Shown in pieces: positions 52,916 through 61,269 of a stretch of DNA of 64,000 bases. The DNA comes from Candidatus Altimarinota bacterium (lineage in GTDB: Bacteria > Patescibacteriota > Gracilibacteria > UBA4473). The stretch spans positions 62,001 to 126,000 of the forward strand of contig JAGLIF010000002.1 in the NCBI GenBank assembly GCA_023143095.1, read 5' to 3'. Position 1 is the stretch's first letter. Each line of letters starts with the position of its first letter. Below the pieces are notes generated by a model, which saw only the letters and a list, made by a program, of their open reading frames with translations, was not told where the DNA came from and made no database searches. The position numbers and the translations under genes are program-made.

Positions 52916-53426
52916 GAGCAGTCTTAAGATTAGGGAAGCGTTTCCAGCCACGAAGTCTACCTTTTTTTGTTAAGATACCCTGTATCCATTGATTTTTGCT
53001 TTCTATAAAATAAAAATCTTGAACGCATAAAACTTTTTCTGGAGAGAGTGCACAAAAAATTTCTTTTTCTGGATTTTCTAAAAATTCCATTTCAAAGTTT
53101 TGAGGGAGAAAAAAATCAAAATCATCGTGTCCCAGTATTTCTTCTACAAAAATTTGAAGATTTTTATCGATGGAGGTATCGGGTAGTTCCAATGAAAAAA
53201 GTTGAAGATTTTCAATAGCAACAGTCTCAGCTTCTTCCAGAAAATCCAAAATGAATGGTCCAGCAACTCTTTCCCATAAATTTCGCTCTTCATCGTCGAA
53301 TTTTTTATCACACCATTCATAAACATTAACTTCGAATTTATCATTGGAGAGTTGTAAAATAAGAGCTTTATTATTGAAATTTCGAGAAACAATTTGTCGA
53401 ACTTCGTTGTTTTGAGTATTTTTCAT
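52884..53426 (-). CDS. Hypothetical acidic protein, function unknown
   Basis: 180 residues, no signal peptide or TM helix, acidic overall (many E and D). Alternating hydrophobic/acidic pattern suggests a mixed alpha/beta soluble domain (NKALILQLSNDKFEVNVYEW, FILDFLEEAETVAIENLQLF in parts: ILQLSNDKFEV, FLEEAETVAIENL). I recognise no family. The ending, RGWKRFPNLKTALKEILKKNKK in parts (RGWKRFPNL, KEILKKNKK), is made partly by a dispersed-repeat copy. It is convergent with the sortase gene and divergent from the next gene. Cytoplasmic role is only inferred. Confidence 0.5.
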   Translation of the reverse strand: MKNTQNNEVRQIVSRNFNNKALILQLSNDKFEVNVYEWCDKKFDDEERNLWERVAGPFILDFLEEAETVAIENLQLFSLELPDTSIDKNLQIFVEEILGHDDFDFFLPQNFEMEFLENPEKEIFCALSPEKVLCVQDFYFIESKNQWIQGILTKKGRLRGWKRFPNLKTALKEILKKNKK

Positions 53427-53545
53427 GGATGAATTTTAACAAAAAATTGTTTTTTTCCAAATAATTCATTTTATCTGTTGTTATCACTATAGATGTTAAT
53501 TAATTTGATGATAAATAGTAATTATTTTTTGAGTCCAATTCGTAT

Positions 53546-53574
53546 TTGTAAAAAAGCTTTTTTTATGGTATAAT
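53546..53574 (+). promoter_or_regulatory. Promoter of the 169-aa membrane protein
   Basis: TTGTAA (53546-53551), 17-base spacer, perfect TATAAT (53569-53574). The -10 overlaps an in-frame ATG at 53573, which therefore is not the start. Confidence 0.65.
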
Positions 53575-53596
53575 GAGCGGATATATTGATAAAAAA

Positions 53597-54106
53597 ATGG
53601 AAGAAAATATAAAACCACAAAAATTGATATTTAATCCAGGTGCTGAAATTTTTTCTTGGATGGCACACGATTATCATCCACACAATAGAGGAATAGTTTG
53701 GTATATTATCTTTTGTACGATTATTTTTGGAAGTGCATTTTGGTCACTTTTTATTTTCAAAGATTGGATAATGTCGTTGGTTTTTTTTCTAGTTGCGGCA
53801 GTTTATTTTTTGGTACACAGAAATGGTGAAGAAAATCATATTGTTCGTATTTTTGAAAATGGACTGTTGATTGATGATAGGCAGTTTTATAATTGGAAGC
53901 AGTTTTCAGGGTTTTGGTTTTTGTATGACGAAACTATTTCTGTAGTCAATTTTCAGATAGTCAAAAAAGATCGGAAAATAGCTTTACAATTGGGTGATTT
54001 GGACGCTGAGACAGTTCGTAATGAACTGAAACAAGTTGAGTTAATTGAATTGAAAGATAAAACGGAACCATTATTGGATCTTTGGATTCGTGGATTAAAA
54101 TTATAA
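53597..54106 (+). CDS. Two-helix membrane protein, possible operon leader
   Basis: 169 residues from ATG 53597; the ATG at 53573 lies within the -10 box. Two TM helices around residues 36-82 (VWYIIFCTIIFGSAFW, IMSLVFFLVAAVYFLV) are followed by a soluble beta-rich C-terminal domain (HIVRIFENGLLIDDRQFYNW, FWFLYDETISVV, ALQLGD). This layout resembles PH-domain-like membrane proteins (DUF5673/YdbT-like) that occur next to secretion genes; I do not claim the family. The next gene starts 12 bases after its stop, so it probably forms an operon with the 721-aa and VirB6-like genes. Confidence 0.55.
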   Translation: MEENIKPQKLIFNPGAEIFSWMAHDYHPHNRGIVWYIIFCTIIFGSAFWSLFIFKDWIMSLVFFLVAAVYFLVHRNGEENHIVRIFENGLLIDDRQFYNWKQFSGFWFLYDETISVVNFQIVKKDRKIALQLGDLDAETVRNELKQVELIELKDKTEPLLDLWIRGLKL

Positions 54107-54118
54107 AAAAATCCTAAA

Positions 54119-56284
54119 ATGGGGAATAAGTTTGAAAAACCGAAGGGAACAGCTGCAGATGCGGTGGAAGCTTTGGAGAGTCTTAGAATAGAGACGAGTG
54201 GTGCTTTGCAGAATGAGGGAGAAGTTATTGAATTTCAAAATAAATTAAAGACTATTGAAAATCTTTCGGAAGATTTATCAAAGTTATTTCATGAAAAAAT
54301 AGCAGAGCATGCGAGTATGGACATAACGGCACTAAAGGTATTGGCACAAAAAAATCCAGAGAAATTTGTTGAAATTGCTCCGAGTATTATGAAAAGGGTG
54401 CAAAATGATTCGGTTATCAAATCCAAGATTGCAGAATGTGAATCTATAAATCCAGGGATGGGTGCGATGGTTTCTAATTATTTTGCGGGAGTTGGAGATT
54501 ATTTGGAAAGTAAGGCTACATTGATAAAGTCGCGTGTAGCTGATTATGCGAAAGATGTGGTTAACGATTTTTCAGAAATTAAGAAAGAGGATGTCACTGC
54601 TATTGATTACCAAAATGCTTTAACTGTAGGATCTTTGACTGCTTTTTGGCCGTTTATTTATGAAGGAGATTTTAGTACAACATTCAAAACATTTGGTTTT
54701 GCGGCAGCAGTAGGAGCAAATTCAGCGGTAGCAAAGGCAGCATTGAAAACTATAAATGCTGGTTTAGAGGGGGTTGGTTATATTTCAGCAGAGGTACTTA
54801 CGCTATGTACTGATTTTTCACATAGCGTGGCTTCTGGAGATCTTTTGGGATTAAATGAAAAGCAACGACAAGAGGCGATGGAAGTATTTGAAACAATAGA
54901 AGCTGGGATACAACATTTTCCACCGAGAATGAAAGGTATTTGGCAGAAAGTTTTGGTAGAGAAAAATGGGAAAAAAGCCGAAACGGGGAAAGAAATAAAT
55001 GATGATGATATTAGTTACGCGGCATATTTTGCTGTTCGTTCTTTGAGTGAGAGTATGGGGCAGTTGGAATTTCTTCAGTTTAATCTTGATGTGAAAAAGG
55101 GGAAACTAGAAGCTTCTACATTTAGACGATATTTGTTGACGACTTCGTCAGGAGGTTTGGTTGCTTTCTTTAGAGGACATCCTGCCTATGCGGCAAAATT
55201 CGATAAACAGCTTGAAATTGCAAAAGGGGAGTTAGAAGCAGGAACGATTAAAACATTCACTGCAGAAGAGTTAGAGAATAATCCAAATCTTTTTCGTTTT
55301 GCAACACCGCCGAATGTATCACAAGAGAAATTACGAGGTATTGCGGGAGATTTTAAACTCGGAGCGTCTGGAATGCTTGTTAAATATTTAATGATAGCTT
55401 GGGGGATATCTTTTGCTGCAGCAAAAATTATTGGTGCAGGGTCATGGATATTTGGTGAAGGAAGAAAGTCAGATGTACCAGAATTAAAAAATAAAACAAT
55501 TTTAGAAGGAGAAAAAACATTATCGAGTGTTTTAAAAAAAGATTATTCACTTGAAAATTGGAAGATAGCTGTAGGTGCATTAGGAAGTATTGGGTTTTTG
55601 AAAAAGACATTTCTTTTTAGTAACGAAAATGAAGTTAAAAAATTAAAAAATATTAAAGATAAAGAAGCGATTTTTAATGCCATAAAGAGTAAAGGCGAAA
55701 ATAATTGGGTAGTTCCTACGACGCTTACAGGATTTAGAGATAAACAAAATGAACTTTGGGCAACAATAGGAACAGTTGGAAAAAATGCACGAGTCAAACT
55801 ACCATTAGGAAAGTTTAAAACAGGATTAGATAGTGATAGTGATAAAAAAGAATTATTAAAAGATAATATAGGACAAGCGTATCTTAATTTAAACGATTTA
55901 ATTGAAATGTATAAGGAATTAGAAAAAAATGGTAAAACTTCTTTATCAGATTTTTCAACTGATATGTCCTTGTGGAAAATTCTTAAAAATCCAATAAAGT
56001 TTTCTTGGCGTAATGCTAAAAATATATCAAGAGAAAGTAGAAAGAACATAAAAGATATAGCTGTTCGTATAAGAAGTCGTTTCAAGTCTGGTTCTAAGCG
56101 TAATTTTATAAAAAATGGATGGAATGGACCTCAAGGATTTATGCTTGGTAATATGCAGGTTTTAGGCGTTCCAAAATTTATGTTGGGAAATTTAAAAAAA
56201 ACATCAAAAGCTCAACGAGCTTCAGCAGTACTTACAATGGCGAAAGAGGTTAGAGATCTATATGGGAAAAGAACAAAAAGTTAA
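54119..56284 (+). CDS. Unknown 721-aa protein preceding the VirB6-like gene
   Basis: No family recognised. Residues 1-130 are helical and charged, without a signal peptide; a weakly hydrophobic alanine-rich stretch lies at about 175-235 (SLTAFWPFIYEGDF, FGFAAAVGANSAVAKAAL), helical segments with a hydrophobic patch at about 410-450 (MLVKYLMIAWGISFAAAKII), and a basic C terminus from about 640 (RESRKNIKDIAVRIRSRFKS). The alternation of helical soluble parts with short membrane-like patches suggests a peripheral or partly embedded protein. It is 12 bases after the membrane protein and 125-150 bases before the VirB6-like gene, so joint function is plausible but unproven. No coiled-coil toxin or nuclease motif seen. 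Confidence 0.5.
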   Translation: MGNKFEKPKGTAADAVEALESLRIETSGALQNEGEVIEFQNKLKTIENLSEDLSKLFHEKIAEHASMDITALKVLAQKNPEKFVEIAPSIMKRVQNDSVIKSKIAECESINPGMGAMVSNYFAGVGDYLESKATLIKSRVADYAKDVVNDFSEIKKEDVTAIDYQNALTVGSLTAFWPFIYEGDFSTTFKTFGFAAAVGANSAVAKAALKTINAGLEGVGYISAEVLTLCTDFSHSVASGDLLGLNEKQRQEAMEVFETIEAGIQHFPPRMKGIWQKVLVEKNGKKAETGKEINDDDISYAAYFAVRSLSESMGQLEFLQFNLDVKKGKLEASTFRRYLLTTSSGGLVAFFRGHPAYAAKFDKQLEIAKGELEAGTIKTFTAEELENNPNLFRFATPPNVSQEKLRGIAGDFKLGASGMLVKYLMIAWGISFAAAKIIGAGSWIFGEGRKSDVPELKNKTILEGEKTLSSVLKKDYSLENWKIAVGALGSIGFLKKTFLFSNENEVKKLKNIKDKEAIFNAIKSKGENNWVVPTTLTGFRDKQNELWATIGTVGKNARVKLPLGKFKTGLDSDSDKKELLKDNIGQAYLNLNDLIEMYKELEKNGKTSLSDFSTDMSLWKILKNPIKFSWRNAKNISRESRKNIKDIAVRIRSRFKSGSKRNFIKNGWNGPQGFMLGNMQVLGVPKFMLGNLKKTSKAQRASAVLTMAKEVRDLYGKRTKS

Positions 56285-56329
56285 GAAGATATTATTTATT
56301 GAAAATGCTGTAGGTTTCTACTTTTTTTC

Positions 56330-56358
56330 TTGAAATTTTACCTGTTTTATGGTATAAT
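56330..56358 (+). promoter_or_regulatory. Promoter of the VirB6-like gene
   Basis: TTGAAA (56330-56335), 17-base spacer, perfect TATAAT (56353-56358). Confidence 0.7.
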
Positions 56359-56382
56359 CGAAAGATTATTTAATTCAGAATA

Positions 56383-56430
56383 AAATAATCAATTTTATAG
56401 AAATAAAGTTGTTTACCAAACTTTGCTTAA
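56383..56430 (-). repeat. Dispersed element, right half, before the VirB6-like start
   Basis: GAAATAAAGTTGTTTACCAA aligns with GGAAATAAAGTTATTTATCA of the 19410 copy, and the flanking AATCAATTTTATAG matches as well. It ends with CTTAA, next to ATG 56433. Confidence 0.65.
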
Positions 56431-56432
56431 AA

Positions 56433-58505
56433 ATGTTAAAATTGCTAAAGGTTAGAAATATTGTTTACATACTTGTAGTTTTAGTTGGTGTAGGAATCTT
56501 TGATCCGTATGCTTTATCTTTTGCTGCAGGAGACGATGTTTTACAAGATATCGCAGCAGTGTTATCAGTAATTATAAAACTAGTGACATTTTTTGCTCTT
56601 TTGATTATGAGTTGGGGAGGAGAATTATTAGGAACGAGTTTTTTGACAAGTGAGGAAGCATTGGCGGGGATACGACCGATTTGGATTTTTATTCGAAATA
56701 TTACCAATATTGGTTTTGTTCTTGTGTTGCTTTATTTGGCTTTTGCTAATCTTTTTTCTTTTGGAGAAGGGAATTGGACGATTAAAGATAAACTTCCCAA
56801 AATTATTTTTTCGCTTGTAGCGATTAACTTTTCTCTTTTGGCATTTCGAGTGGTGCTAGATGCGGTAAATGTTGGAACTGTTGCAATCTTGTCTATTGCA
56901 GATGAGGCGATAAAGGAAAAAGGAGGGGGTCTTGATGTAGAGGATCTTTTGAACAGGTCTACAGATAAAAAAGGAAAAACTTGTACATCAGGGCCTGATT
57001 GTAAAAGTTTTATGGAACAAATGAATGAGCTGATGTGTAGTAATGGATCAGAGGAAAACTGTTTTTTTAAACTGGTTATTCCTAAAGAAAAGGCATTACC
57101 GACCACAAGTAATCTACTACTATCTTTTGGTGTTTATTTTCAACATATAGAACAATTGCCAGCGTTGGCAGCAGATCTCAAGGATGTGACAGGAGTGATT
57201 GATAGTGTTCTTTTTTCTACTGTTATGGCGTTAGCATATATTGTTGCGTTGATTGCAGTTTTTATTGCATTATTAGTTCGTATTGTAGCCTTATGGTTCT
57301 TTATGGTATTTTCACCATTCTTAGTGGCTGCAGGCATCATGGGGTTTGGAGGTGGAAGTAGTGAGCTGATGACTAAGCTTGTGACTTACATAATTATGCC
57401 ACTCAAGATTGCAGCAGCATTTTCAATAAGTTTTATTATGATTGCGGTATTAATTGATTTTGAACCCAGTTCATCAATGAATTTTATTAAAGTTGGACCA
57501 TCGTTGGCTCAATTTGCTGGAAACAACATGTTTGGAATACTTTGGAAAATATTAACGGTTGTTATTTTTTGGACAGTAGCATTTAAAGCACTTGAAGGAA
57601 CTGATATTGAAGGGATTACTAATCAAATTAAAGATGGTGCGGCAGGTGCAGGGAAGTTTCTTACAAAAGCCGCAACGGTGGATCGACAAATTCTCAAAAT
57701 GCCAGGATCATCAGAAAAAGTTTCGCTTACTAGTTTGGGGAAATTACCAGCTGCTATAGAAACATTTGTTGAAGCGAAGAATGTAGCGGGTTATCAGCAA
57801 ATGCAAAGTGCTTTAAAATTGACAAGTCTTTCCAAAGAAATGGCGAAAGTGGTACAAGAGCTTAAATCAAAGAAAGCAGGTGATTTTTCAACTCAAGGTA
57901 ATGTTGCTACTTATTTGAAAGACACAGTCGGTTTAGGGGAATCGCGTAAGTCAGAAATGGTTGCACCGATAGTAGAAATGTTGGAAACATCTGGTCGGTT
58001 TGATACAGGTTTTGACAAATTAAAAACAAGATTGACAAACGCTAGCGGTGATCCGGCAGTAGAAGCAGCTTATATAGAGTTTTTTAAGAATAATAAATAT
58101 GCGGAGGGACAGAAGGAAGATTTCTATAAAAATTGGGGAGGAGATAGAAAGGAAAAGGATGATAAAGAATCAAAAGGTAAATTTGATGTTCTTATTACTA
58201 ATGATAATGGTAAGGATATAGCAGTTATTAATCAAGGTGGTGGTCATGAGGTGATAATAAATTTATACGATGCTCAAAAAGAAGGTGATTTAAAGAAAAG
58301 AATGAAAATACTACAGGATGAAATTAATACTAAAGTTAATGGAGATAGTGATACCAGAGATTCTTTGATAGCAGAACAAAAAGATGTTCTCGAAAAAGCT
58401 GGTTTTGATAAGACAAAATATGAGATAAAGGTTGATGGAACAGGAAGCGGTGTTGAAGTAGTAGCTATTCCTCAATCATCAACTCCTGCGACGGAAACTC
58501 CATAA
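56433..58505 (+). CDS. VirB6/TrbL-like polytopic membrane protein
   Basis: 690 residues from ATG 56433 (a TTG at 56409 lies in the repeat). Signal-like first helix (NIVYILVVLVGVGIF), then about seven to eight TM helices up to residue 410 with the pattern of VirB6/TrbL: IRPIWIFIRNITNIGFVLVLLYLAF in parts (FIRNITNIGFVL, LLYLAFAN), LVAINFSLLAFRVVLDAVN in parts, and ALWFFMVFSPFLVAAGI. Cysteines CTSGPDC and CSNGSEENC lie in an extracytoplasmic loop (about 185-215). The C-terminal half (about 415-690) is soluble and ends with an acidic/threonine-rich tail. VirB6 forms the inner-membrane part of type IV secretion; in CPR such genes occur without full conjugation systems. No VirB4 is in the window. 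Confidence 0.78.
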   Translation: MLKLLKVRNIVYILVVLVGVGIFDPYALSFAAGDDVLQDIAAVLSVIIKLVTFFALLIMSWGGELLGTSFLTSEEALAGIRPIWIFIRNITNIGFVLVLLYLAFANLFSFGEGNWTIKDKLPKIIFSLVAINFSLLAFRVVLDAVNVGTVAILSIADEAIKEKGGGLDVEDLLNRSTDKKGKTCTSGPDCKSFMEQMNELMCSNGSEENCFFKLVIPKEKALPTTSNLLLSFGVYFQHIEQLPALAADLKDVTGVIDSVLFSTVMALAYIVALIAVFIALLVRIVALWFFMVFSPFLVAAGIMGFGGGSSELMTKLVTYIIMPLKIAAAFSISFIMIAVLIDFEPSSSMNFIKVGPSLAQFAGNNMFGILWKILTVVIFWTVAFKALEGTDIEGITNQIKDGAAGAGKFLTKAATVDRQILKMPGSSEKVSLTSLGKLPAAIETFVEAKNVAGYQQMQSALKLTSLSKEMAKVVQELKSKKAGDFSTQGNVATYLKDTVGLGESRKSEMVAPIVEMLETSGRFDTGFDKLKTRLTNASGDPAVEAAYIEFFKNNKYAEGQKEDFYKNWGGDRKEKDDKESKGKFDVLITNDNGKDIAVINQGGGHEVIINLYDAQKEGDLKKRMKILQDEINTKVNGDSDTRDSLIAEQKDVLEKAGFDKTKYEIKVDGTGSGVEVVAIPQSSTPATETP

Positions 58506-58516
58506 TAAGTAGCTAC

Positions 58517-58577
58517 TATAGGAAACACTGATAAAAACGAAAAGGAAAAAACAAGAGATCCATTTCGTATAGAAATC
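58517..58577 (+). repeat. Dispersed repeat, left half, after the VirB6-like gene
   Basis: TATAGGAAACACTGATAAAA start and the core CATTTCGTATAGAAATC, diverged from CATTTTGTACAAAAAAAT. Confidence 0.55.
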
Positions 58578-58588
58578 TTTTTATCATC

Positions 58589-58622
58589 AAGTCTGGACTT
58601 TCAATGTCCAGGCTTTTATTTT
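58589..58622 (+). terminator. Hairpin terminator between VirB6-like gene and recX
   Basis: AAGTCTGGAC and GTCCAGGCTT arms (one G-T pair), 7-base loop, then TTATTTTTT. An in-frame ATG at 58604 lies in its loop. Confidence 0.8.
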
Positions 58623-58648
58623 TTCTCAGATTTTTTATACTGCGTTTG

Positions 58649-59122
58649 ATGCGACAAAAGTTTTCTCCTCGAAGCTATGGACTCAAGGTTCTTTCACGCC
58701 GGGAACATTCATGTGCTGAATTTAAAGAAAAGCTCAAAAAGAAGTTTCCAGAAGAAAAGATAAAAATTGAGGAAATTATTATTGAATTTATTGAAAAAAG
58801 TTGGCTTTCGGAAAAAAGGTTTTGTGAAGCGTTTACGCGTGATCAAATATTGAAAAAGTCTGGACCGCAAAAGATTTTTCAGAAGTTATTACAAAAAGGT
58901 GTTGAGAGAGATATTGCAAAGGAAAGTGTAAATAAAGTTTTTCCTCAAATCGATCAGGCTTCTGTTGCTGAAAAATTAGCCGAAAAGAAATATAAGGAAG
59001 TGCGAAAACGAAGAAAAGATGACAGCGAATTTGAAGTGCAGCAAAAAGTGTTACAGTTTCTCATTGGTCGGGGATTTGATTTTGATATGTCAAAGAACGC
59101 AGTAAGGTCAATCTCTAAATAG
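58649..59122 (+). CDS. recX: RecX-family regulator of RecA
   Basis: RecX binds RecA filaments and limits recombination. I choose ATG 58649 (157 residues); the frame extends to an ATG at 58604 but that lies in a terminator hairpin. SYGLKVLSRREHSCAEFKEKL is the typical RecX N terminus (helical repeat 1), EFIEKSWLSEKRFCEAFTRDQI repeat 2 (in parts: WLSEKRFCEAF), GPQKIFQKLLQKGV the linker, and VQQKVLQFLIGRGFDFDM the last repeat. No recA is adjacent; the next gene, tgt, starts 6 bases later, so the two are one transcription unit. Confidence 0.9.
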   Translation: MRQKFSPRSYGLKVLSRREHSCAEFKEKLKKKFPEEKIKIEEIIIEFIEKSWLSEKRFCEAFTRDQILKKSGPQKIFQKLLQKGVERDIAKESVNKVFPQIDQASVAEKLAEKKYKEVRKRRKDDSEFEVQQKVLQFLIGRGFDFDMSKNAVRSISK

Positions 59123-59128
59123 AAAATA

Positions 59129-60307
59129 ATGAATAATTTAAAACTAGAGAAAGTTTCCGGAGCTGCTCGTGCGGGTGTTTTGAAAACCAGAAGAGGGGAG
59201 ATAAAAACACCTGTTTTCATGCCAGTTGCTACTCGCGGGGCGATCAAGGGGGGAGTTTCGTTTGAGGAGATGGAGAATCTTGGGGCACAGATTGTGTTGG
59301 GTAATACTTATCATTTGTTTCTTCGACCAGGGGATGAACTGATTCAGAAAAATTTTGGAGATTTACATACTTTTATGCATTGGAATAAATCAATATTGAC
59401 AGATTCAGGAGGGTTCCAAGTGTTTTCAATTAAAAATAAAAAGATAACGGATGATGGTGTTTTCTTTAATTCTCATATTGATGGAAAACGGTTTTTTCTT
59501 GATGCGGAAAAATCTATTCAAATTCAGTTAAATTTAGGGGCAGATATTTTAATGGTTTTTGATGAATGTCCGCCAAGTAAAATTGCTAATCCAACAGGTT
59601 TGTCGTCAGAAAAGTTAGAAAGAAAATTATTTTTTAAGGTTTTACGAGCAGTAGAAAAAACAACTGATTGGGCAAGGAAAAGTAAAGACCATTTTGAAAA
59701 ATCTTTTGCCTCAAAAATTTCACCAAAAGAGCGTCCTCAACTTTTTGGAATTATCCAGGGAGGATGTTTTTCGGAGTTGAGACAAAAATCTTTAAAAGAA
59801 ATAACGGCGATGGATTTTGATGGGTTTGCATTAGGAGGATTAGCTGTAGGGGAATCGGCAATAGAAATGTATAAAGTTTTGGATGAAATGTGTCCAATGA
59901 TGCCAGAAGAAAAGCCGCGGTATTTGATGGGGGTGGGAACACCAGAAAATCTAATTGAGGCAGTGAGTCGTGGAATTGATATGTTTGATTGCGTATTGCC
60001 AGCGAGGAATGCTAGGCATGGAACGATTTATACATGGACGGGAAAGATAAGAATTGCTAATGCGAGATATAAAGAAGATAAAAAAGTTTTGAATGAGGCT
60101 TGCGGGTGTGTGGTTTGTGCAGACAAAAAACTTTCCAGAGCTTATCTTCATCATTTGTTTACAGTAGGAGAAGATTTAGCAAAAAAATACCTGACGATTC
60201 ATAATTTATATTTTTATCAGGATTTGATGCGAACGATGCGAGCAAAAATTCTAACCAATGAATTTGAAAATTGGAAAGATGAAGTTATAAAAAAACTCTC
60301 AGTTTAA
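59129..60307 (+). CDS. tgt: tRNA-guanine transglycosylase (queuine/preQ1)
   Basis: Exchanges guanine 34 for preQ1 in tRNAs for Asp, Asn, His and Tyr. 392 residues, slightly longer than typical. VLGNTYHLFLRPGDELI, D92 in LTDSGGFQVFS, QGGCFSELR, FALGGLAVGE, and the catalytic aspartate D287 in FDCVLPARNARHG (usually PTRN) fit Tgt. The zinc site is C325, C327 and C330 (CGCVVC) with His in YLHHLF. It follows recX by 6 bases. The window's tRNA-Asp (GTC anticodon) is a possible substrate. No queuosine synthesis gene (queA, queC-F) is nearby. Confidence 0.96.
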   Translation: MNNLKLEKVSGAARAGVLKTRRGEIKTPVFMPVATRGAIKGGVSFEEMENLGAQIVLGNTYHLFLRPGDELIQKNFGDLHTFMHWNKSILTDSGGFQVFSIKNKKITDDGVFFNSHIDGKRFFLDAEKSIQIQLNLGADILMVFDECPPSKIANPTGLSSEKLERKLFFKVLRAVEKTTDWARKSKDHFEKSFASKISPKERPQLFGIIQGGCFSELRQKSLKEITAMDFDGFALGGLAVGESAIEMYKVLDEMCPMMPEEKPRYLMGVGTPENLIEAVSRGIDMFDCVLPARNARHGTIYTWTGKIRIANARYKEDKKVLNEACGCVVCADKKLSRAYLHHLFTVGEDLAKKYLTIHNLYFYQDLMRTMRAKILTNEFENWKDEVIKKLSV

Positions 60308-60311
60308 AAAA

Positions 60312-60357
60312 GAAAAGAGTTATTTTTGTTAGAGCTTATTTTTCAGTGATTCCTTAA
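60312..60357 (-). repeat. Dispersed repeat copy after tgt
   Basis: On the minus strand TTAAGGAATCACTGAAAAAT starts it, then AAAAATAACTCTTTT at the far end, as at 19335-19380. Confidence 0.65.
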
Positions 60358-60362
60358 CATGT

Positions 60363-60521
60363 CTAGAAGAATCCCCAGTCACCAAAGAGAATATTGGTTT
60401 GTATTTCCAATGCAAATTCTCTGGAGATGTATCCAAGAACCATAAAAAGAAGAAGAAGTGTTCCAGCAATGGCTAAATCTAGGAACAGATTTTTTACGGT
60501 AAGGACACAGTCTTTTTTCAT
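60363..60521 (-). CDS. Very small single-pass membrane protein
   Basis: 52 residues, too short for usual gene callers. Starts MKKDCVLTVKN, with one TM helix (LFLDLAIAGTLLLLFMVLGYI in parts: LAIAGTLLLLFMVLGYI) and a short tail ending ILFGDWGFF. It lies 130 bases after ribB on the same strand and 5 bases from the repeat after tgt. Positive-inside rule puts the N terminus in the cytoplasm. No function can be read; coding is supported mainly by the well-formed helix and a purine-rich stretch before ATG. Confidence 0.4.
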   Translation of the reverse strand: MKKDCVLTVKNLFLDLAIAGTLLLLFMVLGYISREFALEIQTNILFGDWGFF

Positions 60522-60651
60522 TTTTTTTTGTAGGAGTTAATTATTTTTTTTAAGGAACATTCTAATACAAAGAAAAAAAGAAGTCAAATAAAAAGGAAGT
60601 TATTAATGACAGGATTCTTGTATATATAAAAATGGTGATGGAGAATGAATT

Positions 60652-61269
60652 CTAAATTTGAATTCTTGGTGTAAGTTCTTTTTTCAGAATTTTCAAATTT
60701 GTCATTGGCATATTAAATTTTTCTGCCAAAACCTTTACTTCTCTAATAGTTGCTTTATGACCTTCTTTATTAATAATTTCACAGATCACAACCGCTGGAA
60801 TCTTATGTGTTTTTTGTGCAAGTAGTACGGCAGCTTCGGTATGTCCAAATCGTTTTTCGGTGTCTTGTTCCGCTCGGAGAGGAAAAGAGTGACCAGGTAT
60901 GACAAGATCAGATTTGGTAGAAAGTGGGTTGGCCAAAACTGAAATAGTTTTCGCTCGATCAAAAGCAGAGACGCCTGTGGTCACACCTTCTTTGGCATCT
61001 ACAGAAATACAAAAATTGGTTCCATGAGGATTTTCATTATTTTCCACCATCAATGGAAGTTTTAATCTATCTAAAAGAACTCCATCACAAGCGGTGCAGA
61101 TCATGCCTCGACCATGTTCAAGGAGGAAATTAATTTTTTTTGGGGTGATATTTTCTGCTAAAACAAAAAAATCACCTTCTACTTCTCGGTCTTCATCAAA
61201 AACAATAATAAATTCGCCTTTAGAAAAAGAATTTAATATTTGAGAAAAGTCATTATAAGAAAAATTCAT
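60652..61269 (-). CDS. ribB: 3,4-dihydroxy-2-butanone-4-phosphate synthase
   Basis: Makes the four-carbon unit of riboflavin from ribulose 5-phosphate. 205 residues, the stand-alone RibB length with no fused GTP cyclohydrolase II. EDREVEGDFFVLAENI holds the metal/substrate acidic loop (family EDREnEGDl), ISVDAKEGVTTGVSAFDRAKTI the second loop (in parts: SVDAKEGVTTGVSAFDRA), and GHTEAAVLLA the histidine-glutamate site. Overlaps ribH by 4 bases and is translated after it. RibA, RibD and RibE are not in the window. Confidence 0.95.
   Translation of the reverse strand: MNFSYNDFSQILNSFSKGEFIIVFDEDREVEGDFFVLAENITPKKINFLLEHGRGMICTACDGVLLDRLKLPLMVENNENPHGTNFCISVDAKEGVTTGVSAFDRAKTISVLANPLSTKSDLVIPGHSFPLRAEQDTEKRFGHTEAAVLLAQKTHKIPAVVICEIINKEGHKATIREVKVLAEKFNMPMTNLKILKKELTPRIQI

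Noticed and set aside
55543-56085. 180-codon frame on the minus strand
   Set aside because: Antisense to the 721-aa gene, no start signal and no domain.
56311-56335. Short hairpin GTAG/CTAC followed by T run after the 721-aa gene
   Set aside because: Stem of four pairs is too weak to call a terminator, and the T run overlaps the next promoter -35 region.
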